From Dipetalonema caudispina (taxonomy: Eukaryota; Nematoda; Chromadorea; Rhabditida; Onchocercidae), in the NCBI GenBank assembly GCA_013365325.1, contig JABVXV010000207.1, positions 49,620-113,619 of the forward strand: a stretch of DNA of 64,000 nucleotides. The letters are read 5' to 3'. Below, piece after piece: positions 52,201-64,000 of the stretch. The notes under the pieces are model-generated. The model was not told the DNA's origin. It saw only the letters and a list, made by a program, of their open reading frames with translations, and ran no database searches. Each line of letters begins with the position of its first letter. The first letter of the stretch is position 1. The translations under genes were made by a program, and so were the position numbers.

Positions 52201-55200
52201 CAATTTTACTGGAAGATTTCCAAAAATATGTTTATTATTTGTTGTATCTAATGTTAATTATTTTATTACATATACTCTTATATATTTGGTATTAAATTTA
52301 ATTTTAATTAATTGCTTTAAAAAAGATAAATAAAGCAGTATAGTTTAATTTCTAATTTTTATTAGCAATTTATACAATAACGAAATAGAGTCAAAATCAA
52401 AATTAAAACTTAACATATAATTAGCACTAACCAATCAAAGAGAAAAAAGAATCTAATAAAATATTCATTAATGTACAAATGACAAATTTAAATAATTTTA
52501 AAAACCATTTTATACTATTAGTTAATATCAACGACTACATTTCTAATTGTGAAAAGATTCTTTTTTCTAAACTTTTCCCTCCTAAGATTGGTTTTTTCAA
52601 ATTTATTTTTAACCTTTTCTTCTTTTACAATTAATTAATCGCATAATTATATTCAAAAAACATTTTTCCCCTCTCTCACTTATTCCCATTTATAGTTTGG
52701 ACTAAAATGAAATTTCAAGCAGAAGGTCAAATTAGCAAAAACATTAGTCATAATGATTTTATTCGTAGTTAAAAGCACTTTCCTGTAAAGGTGAATTATT
52801 CAGTTGTACGACTAATTTTCACATGCAAAAAGGAAGATGAATGAATGGATAAGAGATGAAAATTGAAAAAAAATGAGAAAGGAAAAGCTGTAAAAGAAAA
52901 AGAAAGAGGAAAAAATCAGATAAAATATAGCCAAGTTCATATAATTTTAAGCTTATTCAAATTTCTTCCTCATTTCTTTCATGCTTACGTTATATTTTTC
53001 ATTCATAAATAAACCAAATCTCATAAGTTTATTCATGCTTAATATTATGATTAAATGGAAATAAATAAATAAAATATAAATATATGTATAAACTAGATAT
53101 TGATTAGAAAAGCTATTTGATTAGACGGTAAATTGAAATGGATTAGTTTAACGATTGAATAATATCAAATTTTTTTTTTTTTTTTTTTGAGTCTTTTCAA
53201 AGGTCTCACTCTTTTTTTTGTAAAAAAAGAAGTGTTAGATGTTGTGGCATAAAATTTAAGGATAGGAAAAAATAAATTCGTATTTTTAATTGCGATCGTA
53301 AAAGCACCAAATAAAGGAATGACATTAGGAACAAATGAAGACATATATTATTCCTTAAATAGAAAACATTGACCCTTCTAAAATGATATCAAACAAAAAT
53401 TTTCCTAAAAGAAAAGAAAAGAAGGATATGAAGTAAAATTGCCATTTATTATTTATGCAAAAGTTGGTTTTTGATCGAGATTTTTTCTAAATTATCCAAT
53501 TTTGCAAGCATTTCGAACCAACAATCGTTCTAATTAACTTCATTTCATTGGTAGCATAGCAAGAAGCGATTGATCAATTTGCAAGTATAAAATTTCATTT
53601 TGCATCTAAATCTTCTAATTGAAAAGCAAATGGATTTTACTTTCAAATGCATTTTATATCGGAAGGTTTTAATTAATAATTAATAGGCATAACAAGTATT
53701 CAAGCAATACATAACCAAGAGATTTTGCTTGCATTTTACACTGAAAGGTTTTAATTAATTACTGATAGACATATTTTAGAGCAAAAATTGACAACAAGCA
53801 ATTTTTTTATGTTTTTTTCATTTGATTAATCAAAAATTATTATTACAAGATGTCCAATTTTCTTAGTTGTTCATTTCCTTACCATTGTTTGTTTAATTCG
53901 TTATTTCATGAAGCAGCGAAATTTTGTTTTAACTTAGAAATGTTTCAAATTCTTATCAATAATTTCTAAATTAAATTTCTTTATATATATACATATACGT
54001 ATATTTCGACGAATTTATTACTAAATGCACAGAATGCATATATGTTTATTTAATGTATTGGTTAATAAAGTGCGAAAATTCTATTTAAATTTGAAATGAC
54101 TTAAATTTTTGTTGATAATTTTCTGCGGAAAATTTTATTTGTATGAAAAATTATTTTAGAGAAACATATAATTTAATGTAAACTATTGTTAAATATTTAC
54201 TTTACATGGCATTCATATGTGTTTTCATCATCAGTTGCAATGACAACAAGTAACTTTTTTGCTTTTTGCGCAAAAAAAAAGGTCAATAATTTACTCAGAT
54301 TATATTACATTTCAACAATATTATGTAATTTATTTAATGTAATGTAGTAATCAATAGTATAAATCGAAAATTATTAACTTCAAATTATCAAAAAAATTGG
54401 CATTTCTTTTTCCTTTTTTGTACGTGGGTGATTTAGATAAATTTGTTTTGCATAAGTATCAGATCGATTTGGCAGTTATAATTTTGCAGAAGTATCAGTT
54501 TGATTTGTTAGAAGTTTGATGTTATAATAATTCAAACATATTTCAAAAATTTCTTCCACTTTTTTCAATGAATAAACTTTCATGAATTGGAATGAGTTAA
54601 AAATGCCCTATTAACCATATATAATATGCTATATGTTTATAAATCATCCTTAAAAAAAAAAAAATGTGTCACAAAATATTTGAAAAAGCTGCCAATTGTA
54701 TTTCAGCATAAGAAAAAAAAAAAATTATTTTAAAAATTTCGTTGCCTGTCCTTTTTCCCCTCTCTCTTTCTCTTTCTCGTTCAATTTCAATTTTTGTTGC
54801 TCAAAAGACTAACTGCGAGATAAGAAATATGAATTTAATAAAAAAAAAAAAAAAAAAAAAAAAAGAAATTTATTGGTATAAAGAATGGAAATTTACTGAA
54901 AATTGTTAATGCTTCCATGAAATTACAATTGATGTCTGAAACGTTAGTTATACTTATTTTCATTGATGGTGAAGAGATTTCTCTTTTCTCTTTTCTCTCT
55001 CTCTCCCTCTCTCTCTCATCTAGCTGTCACTTTCACTTTTGTTTATAATTTTTTCCTCTTTTCCTGTTTTCTTCTTGTTACTTCCCTTTCCTCCCCTCTC
55101 TCTCTCTCTCTCTCTCATCTAATCTCAATGCTTGTTAAATTTACTAACAAGGAAAATGCAAAATTTTAGTGATGCTGCAGAAATTGAAATGTTGAATAAT

Positions 55201-58200
55201 TTTTTGAGGGAAAATTTAATTTCTCTGGAAGATTGGCTGAAAAAAAAACTTTTTTTTTATTTAGTAAAATTAATCATACATATAATTGTTTCCAAGAATC
55301 ATTGCAAAATAACACTTGGAATTAGAATAGATTCTAAAAAAGAAAAAGAAAAGGAAAGTATTAATTATTTTTTCCTTGATGACAATTATTCCATGTTATT
55401 TATTCTTTCATTTCCAATATTCTATCTTCTTAATTTCACTTTTATTTTGTAAATTCACTTTTTTTTTTTTTTTTTTTTTTTTGTAAATTCTTGAACAATT
55501 TGATCATTCTAATCATATTGATTTACAATATATCCAATGATAATTCCATTTCTAGCAAATTATTGGCTCCAAAAAAAAGCAGCCAAGTTTTGCAATGTGA
55601 GGAAATGAAATAGCTTATAATATAAGGCATAATAAACAACATTGTTGGTTGATTAATGTTTTTCATTCAAATGTTGCAAACAAATGCCAATTTTTTTTTT
55701 CTTTTTTTTTTTTTTTTTTTTCAATGTTATTTGAATTTGATGAAAAATATGGCTTACTTGTTAGTAGGGAAAATTATTTAATAGCTTCTAAAAATTGTTG
55801 CCGATCCAAAAAAAAAAAAAGAAAAAAATGGATAGTTTAATTTTTATATAATAAAAAAAATTATTGTTTTTATCAATGGCACTATGTTTGAGAAACAAAT
55901 TTTTCAGCGATATTATTTGTACTGCTATTGCTTTTAATTACTATTTGCATATTTAATTTAGAATTAGATTGGAAGATTTTATTGCCTTGGCTTTAAATAA
56001 ATGCTTATTTGATGATCCAAATTTATTAATTGGTTATATTTTCATTATTTTTTATTGGGTATTAAAACTATTTCATTATTTTGATGAGCTTCAAATAAAT
56101 CACTACAAATCATAAGTTCATTAATTCCTATTGCTAACCTTTTTATAACTTATTATTATATTGTTATCTGTTAAGCATATTATTTTATCTTAAAACATTT
56201 TATCATTTCTGGAAATTCAGTAATGAATATCTTCTACATATGTATATTTATTAGAAATAATTTTTGTTATTATCCAATATTGGCTGATTTTTTGTTTGTC
56301 ATAAAAATGAAGTGAAATGTAGGGCGCAGAAAGCAACCATGTTAATTTTACAAATCGTCAACACTCAAGCAGCTTATCGCCTTTTTAAATTAAGCTAAAA
56401 ACTTCTTTTTTTCTTTCTTTCTTTTTTTCTTTTTGTTTTGAATAAAGAAATTTTCGTACATTTATACATTAAATGAAAAGTTTGCAAAATAAAACAAAAC
56501 AAAAAAAGATGAAACAAAGAAGAAGACAAAAAAGAATTCTTTCCTTATTAGAATGTTGCATATACCTTTTTGAACAATATTTATAGTTTTGTAAGTATTC
56601 TTAAAAATTATGTTGAAATGTTTAGCCATTATTGCTGTTATCATCAACATTATCACTATTATTATTATCATTGTTTTATCCTCTTCTTCTTTTTTCCCTT
56701 ATTATTATTATTATTACCATTACCATCATTATTGTCGCTTTCATTCTTATTTCTTTATCATTGTCATTATTATCATTGTTATTGTGTAACTTCTTCGTGC
56801 TTATTCATTATAAATTCAAATAATTACAGAAGTGTTACGAAAGAATACATATTGAATGTAATATCAAGCAAAATCACAGTAAAAAACAAATTTGGATGGA
56901 ATAAATCAACTTATATAAACTAATAGTAATTGAGCAAGTTAAGATTTAATAGTATAATTATGTATAAATTAGTAATTAGGTAAAGTTAAGATCATCTAGT
57001 CTATTTACTATTAAAATATCATTTAATACAGTAATGATAATTTGCAATGAAATTTTAGAATAATATATCTTTTTTTTTTTCCCGATGAATTTCAAATAAT
57101 TCATCGGTCTTTAGTGATAATTTTCCTTTTAAATTACAATAGATTTTGCAAAAAAAAAATCGAATAAAAAAAACGGGTGGAATGATTGAGTTTGACTAAT
57201 TTTTAGATTTTATTTACGCAGAGAATTGAAGTGGCCAAACTTAGCTATTCCAATGAATGATGCTGGTGGATCGTTCAAAGGAATAGTAGTTAATGTCGAA
57301 TTTTTCCCAATTATCTTCTCATTTCTCTCTCTCTCTTTTTTTTTTTTGTCATTCCTTTCTTATTATTGTTCCCAAATGTTTCCGATCTGTTTCATTTTCT
57401 CCTAAATATTCAATAATTTCTTTAATAATTATTCAAATTTGCATGAATATATCGTAATACAATTTTTATTTAAGTATTTTATTTTACTTGAAAATAATCT
57501 CTACGGAGGAATACTTTTTTCTTTTTTTCTTTTTCTTCTTTAGTTATTAATTTTTCTTCCTCAAAAGTTACACTCTTTCAATCAATTGATAATTCCATTT
57601 GAGTGAAATTTCACTCTCAAAAATGAAAAGGAAAACATTCATTCAGCAAACGTTCTTTGACTTTGCACTTTTTCCATATTTACTTCCCTTTTGCTGATAA
57701 TACAATCATCAAATCTATTAAATTTGTTACAACTCTCTTTGTTAATGGTTTTCTCGTGATAAACAATAATGCGAAAATTCCTCAAATTACAGTTTCACCA
57801 ATTATATTACAAAATTATTGGCACGATGTCATTTGTAAAATAGACTAAAAAAAAAACAAGAAGAAGATCCAAGATATGGCCAAGACTTATGTTAACAATT
57901 TTGGCTGGAAAACGAGAAATATATTTGTGCGGATATTTGTGTATGTGAGCTAGAATTTCTATTAAATGGCTAAGTTAAGAATTGAATCCTATAAACAAAA
58001 TTAAAGGAATTTATCAAAATTTTCTTTCGATTTTACAGTTTAAAATCCCCTGATATACTATTATCGATTAATGTTACAAATCTTTTTTAAACAATTTCAT
58101 TACCAACAAAAACGAATTTCATGTTATTGGAAAAATTTTTGCAATTTTAAAATGCTAAACAAAAAAAATTCCTTCACTTTTACAATTACTAAGCTATACT

Positions 58201-58493
58201 TCTTTAATTATTCACTGATTTTCATTTTTTAGAACAAGCTCAATCTATTTCTTAAATTCCGATACTTTCAAATTTTTTCATTTCATCTCACTTCTCTTAA
58301 TATTATTCATCTTTCATCCTCTCTCTTTTATTCATTTTTAAGATATTCAGCTCTGACCAATTCATTTCATTTCATTCATTTCATCTTTGCGATAAGCATT
58401 AATTATTCCGTTTGTTTTTGTCAATCTGACCTAATTTAAATGTGATATTTTACATTTAACAAAGTTTTGATTTCAGATGTTCATTTTTTTCAG
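49263..58493. other. AT-rich desert between DDX47 and the ankyrin gene
   Basis: Over 9 kb of AT-rich DNA with poly-T/poly-A tracts and CT and ATT arrays (for example 54990-55020, 55096-55117, 56640-56790). No certain gene. Two weak candidate exons on the plus strand lie at 55156-55263 and about 57222-57290 and are described as a finding. Confidence 0.55.
55156..55263 (+). other. Candidate coding exon upstream of the ankyrin gene
   Basis: A true ATG opens 36 codons that end at GTAAAA in phase 0. The translation begins with an acidic, helix-like segment (SDAAEIEMLNNFLREN, then LISLEDWLKKK) unlike the surrounding low-complexity frames. The following LFFYL from a T-run looks less protein-like. 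It could be a 5' exon of the ankyrin gene, or chance. Confidence 0.2.
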
Positions 58494-60949
58494 ATGCAAT
58501 CAGGAAAGAAATTGATTTGTCCGGATGATGATGACATTCGGAAATGGCTACTCGGTCATCTTCATACAATTCAAGCTAAAGCACTTGCTGCAAATCTTGC
58601 CTTACCACAAATTTACAAGGAAAAAATTCAAGTATTTCAATTTGTTCTTTACTCTGAAATGAAAAAAAATGAATTTTTTGGCTTTTTTATTAAATGTGAC
58701 CAAAAATTTTCTGCTAATTTTGCAAAGAAAATGATTAATTTTAAAAATTAAATTAATATAAAAAGGGAAATATTTTCCAAATATATTTAAGATCAAAGCA
58801 TTTCTTGAGAACTATTTAATTTTACTTCAGAACCTACATTTTTCTTTTTTTTCTGAAATATTGCAGGCAGTGCCAGAATCAAATCCTAATGAAATTCATT
58901 TAAATGGTGAATCGCTTCTTATAGCAACGATTAAATATCTTAATAATAAAGGAAACAGGGTAAGTTAATCCTTCATTGACGTTAATAGTATTTCATTTTC
59001 TGATTTTACTTATTCATTTCAAATTTTCTTAAACTTAGCACACTTTCCTACAAAATTGATAGAAAAGAAAGAGAGATAACTGGATGAAAAACGTAAAGCG
59101 AATCAATTCAAGTATATTTTTAAATATATTCATAAAAGAATTTTGCAAACAATCTTAAAATGCTTCATCGATTCGTTTGACATGCCATAAATGACGTGTC
59201 ACGTGTAAACTACTTATGAAATTGATAAGCAATCAAAGATAGTTTCTTTCTCATATTCACTTAATACTGAAATTAATTTTAGCTCAAATATATTCAATTA
59301 TTGATTGATCGTGGCGCAGATATCAATTTTCAAGACAAACGAGAACGACGAACAGCACTAATGTATGCATGCATTGAGGATGATAGGACTGAAGAGGGTT
59401 TATTAATTGCTAAAATTGTAAGATCGTCCCTCCTCATTTATCAATTTTAATTTTATATCAATTCTAAAATAAATTAAAAATTTATGAATGTGAGTAAGCA
59501 TATACAATATCTCTCTATCTGTTTTTGTGTATATTTGTTAACCTTTTGCATATATGAATATGTAGTGAAAAAGTTATTTCAAAATTTTGATCATTAATTG
59601 AAATTTGTTCAAGAAAAATTTCACACTTATTTGATACATGTAAAAGAGAGATTAGAACTTAAATTTATTCCTTTCTTTAATTTGCAGAATGGTTGCAATT
59701 TTCATGCACAAGATAGGCTTGGTAATACAGCATTAATGTATGCAGCAATGAAAGGTCGTGATGAATTAATGAATTTCATGGTTGATACGCTTGCAAAGGT
59801 TTTTCAAATTCTTTTTATTGAAATAAGCAAAATTTAGATCTTTTAAAATTTAATTTTAAATATTACACAAAAGGTGAGTAACTTTAATAGGATATTATTT
59901 TAGGGATGGAGTTTAGCTGCATTACAATTAACTAATTGTATGGGTCATACAGCTGAAGATTTGGCAATACGGAATAGACAACATCGATGTGCAAGAATGG
60001 TACAAACACAAGTTAGAACAGAAATTTTTTTTCAAATCATATTTTGAAATTTAATTGAGCCATTTTAATTTATAAATGAAAATGGAATAGAGAAGAACTT
60101 TATAGTTTCAAATTATTTCTGAACAAAGTTCAACGTAAATTAAAGTCTTTGATTATTGAACACATGCACAGACAAACATATATATACACACACACGATAT
60201 TTTATTTTATAGTTTACACTGCAAAAACTATTTATATTCAGTAATTCGTATTGATTAAAATAAGTATGATGAAGAGTGGTATCTGAAAAGGCTTAGGAAT
60301 GGAATATTTATTATTTTAAAATTAACTTAAATAATTGCTCTACTTATCAGTGAAAATGTTCTTATCAGTATGATGCTTCTTTTGAATGAAATTTGATGAA
60401 ACTTAAATAATTTATCAATTTATTTTTCTCAAATTTTGATTGATAACAAATGAAATTCAGCGTTTACATTTGCTGGCATGTTTAAATCGTCAAATGGGTA
60501 TGATTGGACAAATTGGATGTCGTTATTGGGGTGCCTTTGCTACAATTTATAAATGTGTCGACAAGTTAGCATAATTTTCACTTTTTGTTTTTTTTTTCCT
60601 TTATTATTTTTGAGATAACAAAAAGAATTTGAAATTCCCATTTGTGCTAAATTGTTTTTAAAGTAATTTTGTGAAATTTATAGATGAAATCAATCATTTA
60701 ATTGATATTGCCATGATTTAAAAAAAGAAAGGAAAATTTTCATTAGTGGAAATTAGTCAATATTGCTTTATTTATTGCTTAATTCTTGAAAATACTGCTG
60801 TAAAATATAATTAAATTATTTTTTTTTCGTTGATATTGAAATTGAATGAAAATTTCAGATGGAAGCCACGACAACGTAGAAAATCGGTGGATCCGCGGTC
60901 TTTCCGTTCTTTGCAAACGAAACCAATTGTTAGAAAAAAATCGATGTAA
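58494..60949 (+). CDS. Ankyrin-repeat protein, function unknown
   Basis: Seven exons join in phase: 58494-58631, 58867-58959, 59283-59417, 59688-59798, 59904-60011, 60461-60564 and 60859-60949, giving 259 residues. The ATG at 58494 directly follows TTTTTTTCAG, fitting a trans-splice acceptor, but upstream exons cannot be excluded. Residues 1-46 are a helical N-terminus (DDDDIRKWLLGHLHTIQAKA). Residues 59-195 form ankyrin repeats: GESLLIATIKYLN, LLIDRGADINFQDK, RTALMYACIE, DRLGNTALMYAAMKGRDEL and NCMGHTAEDLAIRNRQ. A segment CLNRQMGMIGQIGCRYWGAF follows, and the last 30 residues are very basic (PRQRRKS, RKKS). The arrangement recalls ANKRD34-type proteins, but I would not assign a name. No catalytic domain or membrane segment is visible, so it is probably an intracellular scaffold. 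Confidence 0.8.
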
Positions 60950-61164
60950 CTTATTCATAGCTGATATTTCCTATATTTGAACAAATTGAAATCTATTCGT
61001 CATTTCACAATTAACTTCTTTTATCAAACCGCAAAACTGCAAAAGTTTTCAAATCGAAAAACAAAAATGAAAATCAGAATCAGAAGTTCCGAAATTCTTC
61101 GAAATAAGAAAAAAAGTCAAATTAGAAATTAAGAGATAAAATCAAAAGTTTCTCGGTCTACCTG
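60950..61164. other. 3' flank of the ankyrin gene
   Basis: AT-rich sequence without coding potential, between the ankyrin stop and the minus-strand candidate gene. Confidence 0.5.
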
Positions 61165-63222
61165 CTAGTTTCTCATTTCGGTACATCGTAAAAATGACCG
61201 GTGGTCAAGAACTGCAATATCTATCAAAACATATATTGTAAAGGAAGTTTTTGAAAGTACTTCAGAGCAGTACTGCAAGCCAGACAATTTATGAAATATT
61301 AAAGAAGTCATCCCTACACTTAATATTCTCCGAAAGTCTGCTCCACTAAAAAAGTTTCACAAAATTTTAAACATTTTCTTTTTTTAGCTTACAAAATTAA
61401 ATATTTCTTTTCATTTTATCATAGTCTCTTTGGAGTTTAAGAAAAAAAAAAGAGGGAATTGAACCAATACCTTATGCAGCATATACACTTTATTGGTGCT
61501 TAAATTCAAATTTTAATTCGACGAAATAAAATAACTGAATAATTTGCAAAGAAATTTACGAAATACATGCAAATCCTTTGATCGATTAATATGATAGTGA
61601 GGAAAAGCTTTCGATGTTGTGTAGCTAATAACGAAATGAATTGCTTAAATTTTTAGGTCTTAAAAAAAATCCTCAAATTCCAATATTTTTTTTCCAATAT
61701 GCACATAAAGCAAAGTAGACAAATTATTGAGGCGTCATTTGTTAAGTATAATGCAGCCAGAATTGTTTGACTAGCCAAGCTAATTTCTAACATTTAATGA
61801 GCAAAATATACGCTTCAATAACGAGAGCAAAATTTTCAAAAGAATAGAAAAAATTTTTTGAAATATTTGAAGGAAATTTAATTTTTATGGATTTACAGTC
61901 GAGTTGCTTTTCTTCACCTGTCTCATTTAAAATATTGATATTGGTATCATACATTCATATAATATTTAAGAAAGATCAAACAATTTGAAGTTTATTCCTG
62001 AAATTACTAAAGAAGAAAGTTGAATTTATCAAAAACCTGAAATAAATATTAAATATTTCATGTCAGACTATTATGTCCTTTATTTATCATGTTCTGTTTT
62101 AATTTAAGGATCTAAATTCGAAAATAAAACAGCCACTTTATTACAAACATTCAATTTCACACCACAAATATGATTGCTTTTTTGAATAATATTTAAAGCA
62201 GTAGACCATGAATTCAAATTCACTTAAATATTTACTAATCTACGTCAATTATGTATACATCTGGTTACTTGATAGATGATGTAATCAAGTGTTACGTATC
62301 TTTTTTTTACAAAAAAAAAAAAAAAAATACTGTCAATAATGCATCGAAATATTTCATTTAATCTATTAACACTTATAAAGCTATCCATAATTTTCAACCT
62401 AACTATTCTTTATCAATTAATAAATGATAGTATCATCTCGAATTGCTGAAAACTTCAAAATAATTTCTGTATATTTTGAATTAATCATACATATTATCAG
62501 ACAGATTATTACCATTCACACATTATTTTATTCAGATTAAATTTTGTGAAAAATGATGATATCACATATAATTAATTGTATTACATTCGAAATTGCATAG
62601 GGAAAAAAGAGAGGAAAAATAAGAGAGAAAGGGAGAGAGAGAGGAAGAAAGAATGGACGAAGACATACTTTAGAAAGTAGTGATAAAGAAAAAAAAAATG
62701 ATTAGAAATAGTGTCATGGTAATAAATCTTTAACGTTTGGAGTCAAAAATTTTAAAAAATTTTATTGAAATAAAAAAACTAACACATAATGTGCATTAAA
62801 ATTTTTGTTTTAATAAGATAATATATGAAAAAGATTTCAATTCTTACTGCTGCCAAATCATTAAGGTCAATATTTCGTTGAAGCAAATATTTAAAATTAT
62901 TTTAAACATTTAGGAATTTAAATTACAAATAAGGCGAAGATTTGATGAAACAGATAACTTTATACTTTCAGATCAAGTACTATAATATACTAGAAATTTA
63001 ACCTGAGATATCTCGGATAAACTGTACTTAAGCTATTACTTAAGCCATCGTCTTCTTGCTCTTTCCACTTTACTTTCTTACGTTTCTCTCTCTTTTCTTC
63101 CATTCTTTTCTCTTCAGCTCACTCGATGTTTTACAATTACTCCATCCTTTGACAAATTTTCGAAAGTCATAACCGGAGAGAGAGACAAAATCCGATCCGA
63201 TTATTTGGCCCATCTTCCCCAT
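61165..63222 (-). CDS. Tentative unrecognised minus-strand gene, two candidate exons
   Basis: A GC-richer block at 63003-63260 contains open frames ending at good donors. Frame A runs from an upstream CAG acceptor (about 63245) through an ATG at 63222 for 47 codons (MGKMGQIIGSDFV start, basic end KRKEWKKRERN) to GTAAGA in phase 0. Frame B starts at ATG 63103 (MEEKREKRKKVKWK) and ends at CAG|GTTAAA (exon 63003-63103, phase 2). At 61165-61345 a T-rich acceptor is followed by 59 open codons ending in TAG. Frame B joins there in phase (93 aa). Frame A joins in phase at an internal TTGCAG acceptor within the same block. The family is not recognised, the long intron (about 1.7 kb) is unusual for this window, and the gene may start beyond the window or be spurious. 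Confidence 0.3.
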
Positions 63223-63838
63223 ACTGAATGACACGTCAGCAATAATCCTGCATATTGAAATTTTAATTTTTGAGCAAAGATTAGCTTCGGATTTCCTAAA
63301 TAAACTACTTAATTATTTCAATTCTATATCCAAATTCCAGTAAACTGATAGCTTTCAGACTTTTTTTTTCATTTTTCTAGACTTAATTTACTGCAACTTG
63401 TGAAACACTATTCAAAGCATCTGAAAAGAATATTTAGGGCTTAAATTTTGGAAAAAATCAAAATCTGTTCTTTAAAACTGCAGTATAATATATGAATTTA
63501 TTCATAGTTAATTAAAATTACTCTTATTATATTGTCAAAATTGGTGACAAAATACTAGCATGCATGCCTGATATTAATCATAAATTACAGTAAAACTAAT
63601 TTGGAAACCTTTCCTCATATAACTTTGTAAATGCAACAATTCAAAATAAATAAATTAACAACTGGTTACTAAATGCTCATTTCAAACTTTCTTTCTAAGA
63701 AGAAAATCTAGCCTGTCATGAAAAAGATAGCGATTTTGTTTATGATAATCTTTGTAAAACAATTTAAATGATTAGTATGATCCATGATTTCGACCATGTC
63801 AAATTATAATTATGGCATCGAAAAGTCAATAAAGTATC

Positions 63839-64000
<162 letters not shown>

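Noticed and set aside
54963..55169. Ser/Leu-rich plus frame
   Set aside because: Made by a CT-dinucleotide tract.

Overview
The window is AT-rich (roughly 70-75 %) eukaryotic DNA with many short-exon genes, GT-AG introns, long poly-A/poly-T tracts and AT microsatellites. The best organism clue is the multi-exon gene at 16054-21527. Joining its 13 exons gives an 843-residue divergent-loop cyclophilin with an Arg/Ser-rich tail and a histidine at residue 132. As I recall the literature, these are the length and signature residue of cyclophilin-1 of the filarial nematode Brugia malayi. The other gene structures also fit a nematode, including candidate trans-splice acceptors just before start codons. 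I read the window as nuclear DNA of Brugia or a very close filarial worm.

Layout: 1-9396 is a low-complexity gene desert. 9397-11686 (+) is an unrecognised single-pass membrane protein. 12027-12360 (-) is a small unrecognised one-TM protein, and 12917-14557 (-) is the complex III subunit UQCRB/QCR7, so these two may share an operon. 16054-21527 (+) is cyclophilin CYP-1, divergent from UQCRB. 24210-37656 (-) is tripeptidyl-peptidase II, in about 31 exons. 41729-44512 (+) is a glycine N-acyltransferase-like GNAT protein. 45269-49262 (-) is the DEAD-box helicase DDX47/Rrp3, in 11 exons. 49263-58493 is a second desert with two weak candidate exons. 58494-60949 (+) is an ankyrin-repeat protein. 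61165-63222 (-) holds a tentative unrecognised gene. The window ends inside a long AAT microsatellite.

The recognised genes are mostly housekeeping: respiration (UQCRB), pre-mRNA and nuclear-speckle folding (CYP-1), cytosolic peptide turnover downstream of the proteasome (TPP2), and pre-rRNA processing (DDX47). They do not form one pathway. I see no virus-like element, transposase, CRISPR array, rRNA or convincing tRNA, and no bacterial (Wolbachia-like) gene insertion. The most interesting material lies in the unrecognised genes, a candidate poison exon in the cyclophilin gene, a near-duplicated 25-base intronic motif in that gene, and a tandem CRE-like motif upstream of TPP2.
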